NCBI RefSeq assembly: GCF_022012435.1
Contig: NZ_JAKLUA010000012.1
Span: 62,001 to 126,000 of the forward strand
Length of the DNA stretch: 64,000 nt
Reading direction: 5' to 3'
Source: Bradyrhizobium zhengyangense
GTDB lineage: Bacteria > Pseudomonadota > Alphaproteobacteria > Rhizobiales > Xanthobacteraceae
Within the stretch, counting starts at the first letter, position 1. Each line of letters starts with the position of its first letter. Position numbers and translations under genes: made by a program. Of the stretch, positions 61,445 through 64,000 are shown piece by piece. The notes beneath the pieces were generated by a model. The model saw only the letters and a program-made list of their open reading frames with translations. It searched no databases and was not told where the DNA came from.

Positions 61445-62731
61445 ATGATTTCACATTTTGCACGATTTGCGTTGGTCTGCGGCGCGCTTGTCTCGCTTGG
61501 CGCAATGTCCCTTGCGCGCGCGGAGGGCACCTACGAGATCCCGGCCGGCGCGCATTTCAATCCGGACAAGCTCGCCAAGGTGACCGAGTTCTTCAAGAAC
61601 GAGGTCGCGACCGGCAAGATCGCCGGCGCGACCGTGCTGATCCAGCAGCACGGCAAGCCTGTCTATCACGAAGCCTTCGGCGTCCAGGACGTGGTCAGCA
61701 AGGCGCCGATCACCGACAAGACGATCTTCCGCCTGTCGTCGCTAACCAAAACGATCACCTCCGTTGTGGCGATGCAACTGATCCAGGACGGAAAGTTCAA
61801 GCTCGACGATCCCGTTTCGAAATACATTCCCTCCTTCGCAAATGTGAAGGTCGGTGAGGAAAAGAAGGCCGAGGACGGCACCAAGACGCTCGAGCTGGTA
61901 CCGCTGGCCCGGCCCATCACCATTCTCGATTTGATGCGCCATACCTCCGGGATCACCTACGGCTTCTACGGCGACAGTCTGGTTCGCAAGGCCTATCGCG
62001 ACGCCAACATCTACGCGGGCGAATTCGATCTCGCCGAGTTCGCCGAGCGGATCGCCAAGCTGCCGCTGCACAACCAACCCGGCGCGCTCTGGCAGTACGG
62101 CCATTCCACCGACATTCTGGCGCGGATCATGGAGATCGTGTCCGGAAAGACATTGTTCGAAATCGAGAAGGAAAAGCTGCTCGATCCGCTCGGTATGACC
62201 GATACAGGCTTCTTCGTTACCGAACCGGAGAGACTGAAACGGCTCGCCCAGCCGCTGCCGAACGACAGCGATTTCCGGGTCGGCCGCCAGTACAGGACTG
62301 AGGTTCGCCAGAAGTGGGAATCCGCCAGCGGCGGCATGGTTTCGACCATGGCCGATTATGAGCGCTTTGCGCAGATGCTGCTCAACGGCGGCAGTCTCGA
62401 CGGCAAGACCATTCTCAAACCCGAAACGTTCAAGCTGATGGCGACCGACCAGATCGGCCCGGGCTCCGGCGTTGAGCGGGACTACTTCTATTTTCCCGGT
62501 GACGGTTTTGGCATGGGACTTGGGTTTGCCGTGCGTACCGATCCCGGTAATGCCAAACCGCCGCCTCCCGGCGATCTCGGGGAATTGAAGTGGGACGGCG
62601 CCAGCGGTTGCTATTTGGTGATCGACCGCAAGCAGGACATGTTCTTCGTGCTGCTGGAGCAGACCCCGACCGAGCGGCAGCGCGTCCAACGGACATTGAA
62701 GCAACTGGTCTATGAAGCCATGGAGAACTGA
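61445..62731 (+). CDS. Serine hydrolase (beta-lactamase family), exported
   Basis: This 428-aa protein has a signal peptide (MISHFARFALVCGALVSLGA) and S99-x2-K102 in SSLTK, with YGHS in place of YxN. It has esterase/beta-lactamase-like folds (EstB type). AGGGGAT precedes the ATG. Its last 20 bp overlap the next paralogue. Confidence 0.88.
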   Translation: MISHFARFALVCGALVSLGAMSLARAEGTYEIPAGAHFNPDKLAKVTEFFKNEVATGKIAGATVLIQQHGKPVYHEAFGVQDVVSKAPITDKTIFRLSSLTKTITSVVAMQLIQDGKFKLDDPVSKYIPSFANVKVGEEKKAEDGTKTLELVPLARPITILDLMRHTSGITYGFYGDSLVRKAYRDANIYAGEFDLAEFAERIAKLPLHNQPGALWQYGHSTDILARIMEIVSGKTLFEIEKEKLLDPLGMTDTGFFVTEPERLKRLAQPLPNDSDFRVGRQYRTEVRQKWESASGGMVSTMADYERFAQMLLNGGSLDGKTILKPETFKLMATDQIGPGSGVERDYFYFPGDGFGMGLGFAVRTDPGNAKPPPPGDLGELKWDGASGCYLVIDRKQDMFFVLLEQTPTERQRVQRTLKQLVYEAMEN

Positions 62732-63995
62732 CATATTCGGGCGCCGCGCGCTCCTCGCGGCGCTCGTTCTCTTGTTCGGTGTGGTCGGTGCGCAAGCAGG
62801 CTCTGAGGGCCGCGCGCACAGCTTCTCGACCGAGGGCCTCGCCAAAGTCTCCGACTACATCAGGAACGAGATCGCGACCGGCAGGATTCCCGGCGCGATC
62901 CTCCTGCTTCAGCAGCACGGCAAGCCGGTCTATTACGAGAATTTCGGCGTCCGTGACGTCGCGACCGAGATCTCGATGAGCGCGGACACGATCTTCCGGC
63001 TCTATTCGATGTCGAAGCCGGTCACGTCGGTCCTGGCGATGATGCTGGTCGAGGAAGGCAAGCTCGCCCTCGACGAGCCCGTCTCGAAATACATTCCGGC
63101 CTTTGCGGGCATGAAGGTCGGCGTCGAGAAGAAAGCCGAGGACGACAGGGTCTCGCTCGAGCTGGAGCCGCTCAATCGTCCTGTGACGATCGAGGATTTG
63201 ATGCGCCATACCTCCGGGATTCCTTACGGCTATTATGGCGGAGACCTGGTGAACAAGCTCTATGCCGACGCCGGTCTGTTCGACAACAAGGCTTTGAACA
63301 ATGCCGAACTGGTGGCGAAGATCGCCACGCTGCCGCTCGCCGAACAGCCCGGCACGATCTGGGACTACGGCCTCTCGATCGACGTGCTCGGCCGCATCAT
63401 CGAGGTGATATCCGGGAAATCGCTGTTCGCGTTCGCGAAGGAGCGATTGCTTGATCCGCTCGGGATGAAGGACACCGCGTTCTATGTCGCCGATCCCGCC
63501 AAGTGGCCGCGCATTGCCGAGCCGATGCCGGAGGATCGCGCGCTCAGCCCGATGGCCAAGGTGCGCGATATCAGGAAACCGCTGCGGTGGGAGTCGGGCG
63601 GCGGCGGCCTCGTCGGCACCGTCGGCGACTATGCGCGCTTCTCGCAGATGCTGCTCAACGGCGGCACGCTCGATGGCCGGCGCTATCTCAAGCCGGAAAC
63701 CATCGCCTTGATGGCGTCGGACCATGTCGGTCCAGCAACCCATGTCGAGCGTGACAAGAACTTTTATCCGGGCGCGACCAGCGGATACGGCCTCGGCTTC
63801 GCGGTGCGCATATCGGTTCCGGCGGGCACGTCATGGCCGCTTGGCGAATATCGCTGGGACGGCGTCGGCGGCACCTTCTTCTTCATCGATCCCGAAGACG
63901 ATCTGTTCGGGATCTTCATGGTGCAGACGCCGTCGCAGCGCGGTCGGATTCAACTGGGGTTGAAGACGCTGATTTATCAGGCGATGGGACGCTGA
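62712..63995 (+). CDS. Serine hydrolase paralogue, exported
   Basis: The 427-aa product aligns with the preceding gene along its length (S99-x2-K102 in SMSK at the same position, KPVYYENFGV versus KPVYHEAFGV). The two arose by tandem duplication and then diverged. It has a signal peptide ending VVGAQA. The stop is 5 bases before the window end. Confidence 0.88.
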   Translation: MKPWRTDIFGRRALLAALVLLFGVVGAQAGSEGRAHSFSTEGLAKVSDYIRNEIATGRIPGAILLLQQHGKPVYYENFGVRDVATEISMSADTIFRLYSMSKPVTSVLAMMLVEEGKLALDEPVSKYIPAFAGMKVGVEKKAEDDRVSLELEPLNRPVTIEDLMRHTSGIPYGYYGGDLVNKLYADAGLFDNKALNNAELVAKIATLPLAEQPGTIWDYGLSIDVLGRIIEVISGKSLFAFAKERLLDPLGMKDTAFYVADPAKWPRIAEPMPEDRALSPMAKVRDIRKPLRWESGGGGLVGTVGDYARFSQMLLNGGTLDGRRYLKPETIALMASDHVGPATHVERDKNFYPGATSGYGLGFAVRISVPAGTSWPLGEYRWDGVGGTFFFIDPEDDLFGIFMVQTPSQRGRIQLGLKTLIYQAMGR

Positions 63996-64000
63996 TTACG

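Overview
The window looks like a chromosomal segment of a slow-growing rhizobium, most likely Bradyrhizobium or a close relative. The evidence is high GC with strong third-position bias, alphaproteobacterial gene sets (recA with a GAAC-N7-GAAC SOS box, the zeta inhibitor of F1-ATPase, purC-purS-purQ-purL, bolA and grxD close by), and many short palindromic repeats between genes. I see no rRNA, tRNA, CRISPR array, insertion sequence or prophage. This is mostly core genome with small accessory patches and several decaying genes. The species call rests on recognising protein families, not on a database search.

Left part (1-12.1 kb). An XRE/MmyB-type regulator, a FrnE-like DsbA protein and a CelD-like acetyltransferase are followed by the most interesting unit of the window. 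A small ArsR-family repressor has two cysteines 66 residues apart, as in the persulfide sensors SqrR and BigR. It sits between two diverging operons. Leftward run a sulfide:quinone oxidoreductase-like flavoprotein, a zinc-ribbon thioredoxin, a DUF2892 membrane protein, an orphan CcoG/FixG ferredoxin and a small membrane protein. Rightward, after the repressor, run an RND adaptor, an RND permease and an AhpD-like protein. One dyad overlaps the -10 elements of both predicted promoters, and the repressor mRNA is probably leaderless. I read this as a reactive-sulfur sensing, oxidation and export island.

12-22.3 kb. This is a patchwork of small exported or lipoproteins, a PilZ protein, an HdeA-like protein, thioesterases and tiny membrane proteins. 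It also holds decayed genes: a PQQ dehydrogenase with two stops and a large internal deletion, a doubly frameshifted small exported protein with an intact paralogue 3 kb away, and two tandem relics of a DUF1835-like family on either side of repeats. recA lies here with its SOS box and terminator. Two minus-strand terminators about 180 bp apart suggest one or two small RNAs near 17.9-18.2 kb.

22.3-36.7 kb. The glycine cleavage operon gcvT-gcvH-gcvP is headed by a tandem glycine riboswitch. It is followed by alaS, a cyclic-nucleotide-gated K+ channel of MlotiK1 type, a DUF3455 protein, icd with its terminator, a membrane-anchored alpha/beta hydrolase, and a TrmJ methyltransferase fused to a DUF559 domain whose active-site motif is eroded.

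36.7-46.2 kb. Accessory metabolism: a class C beta-lactamase-like hydrolase, a SnoaL-like protein, an SDR with a divergent LysR, and a hot-dog protein. A compact operon follows: an MddA-like S-methyltransferase, a LuxR regulator and a frameshifted quinone oxidoreductase, divergent from a BTAD-alpha/beta hydrolase fusion. Cyanase (cynS) closes the region.

46.2-64 kb. Purine synthesis genes (purB, then purC-purS-small ORF-purQ, and purL) are interleaved with the zeta subunit, a DMT exporter, thioesterase, acyltransferase, DUF1328, DUF427, bolA and LtrA genes. Then come the ergothioneine genes egtB-egtD, grxD followed by a macro-domain protein, and two tandem overlapping serine hydrolases that run to the window edge.
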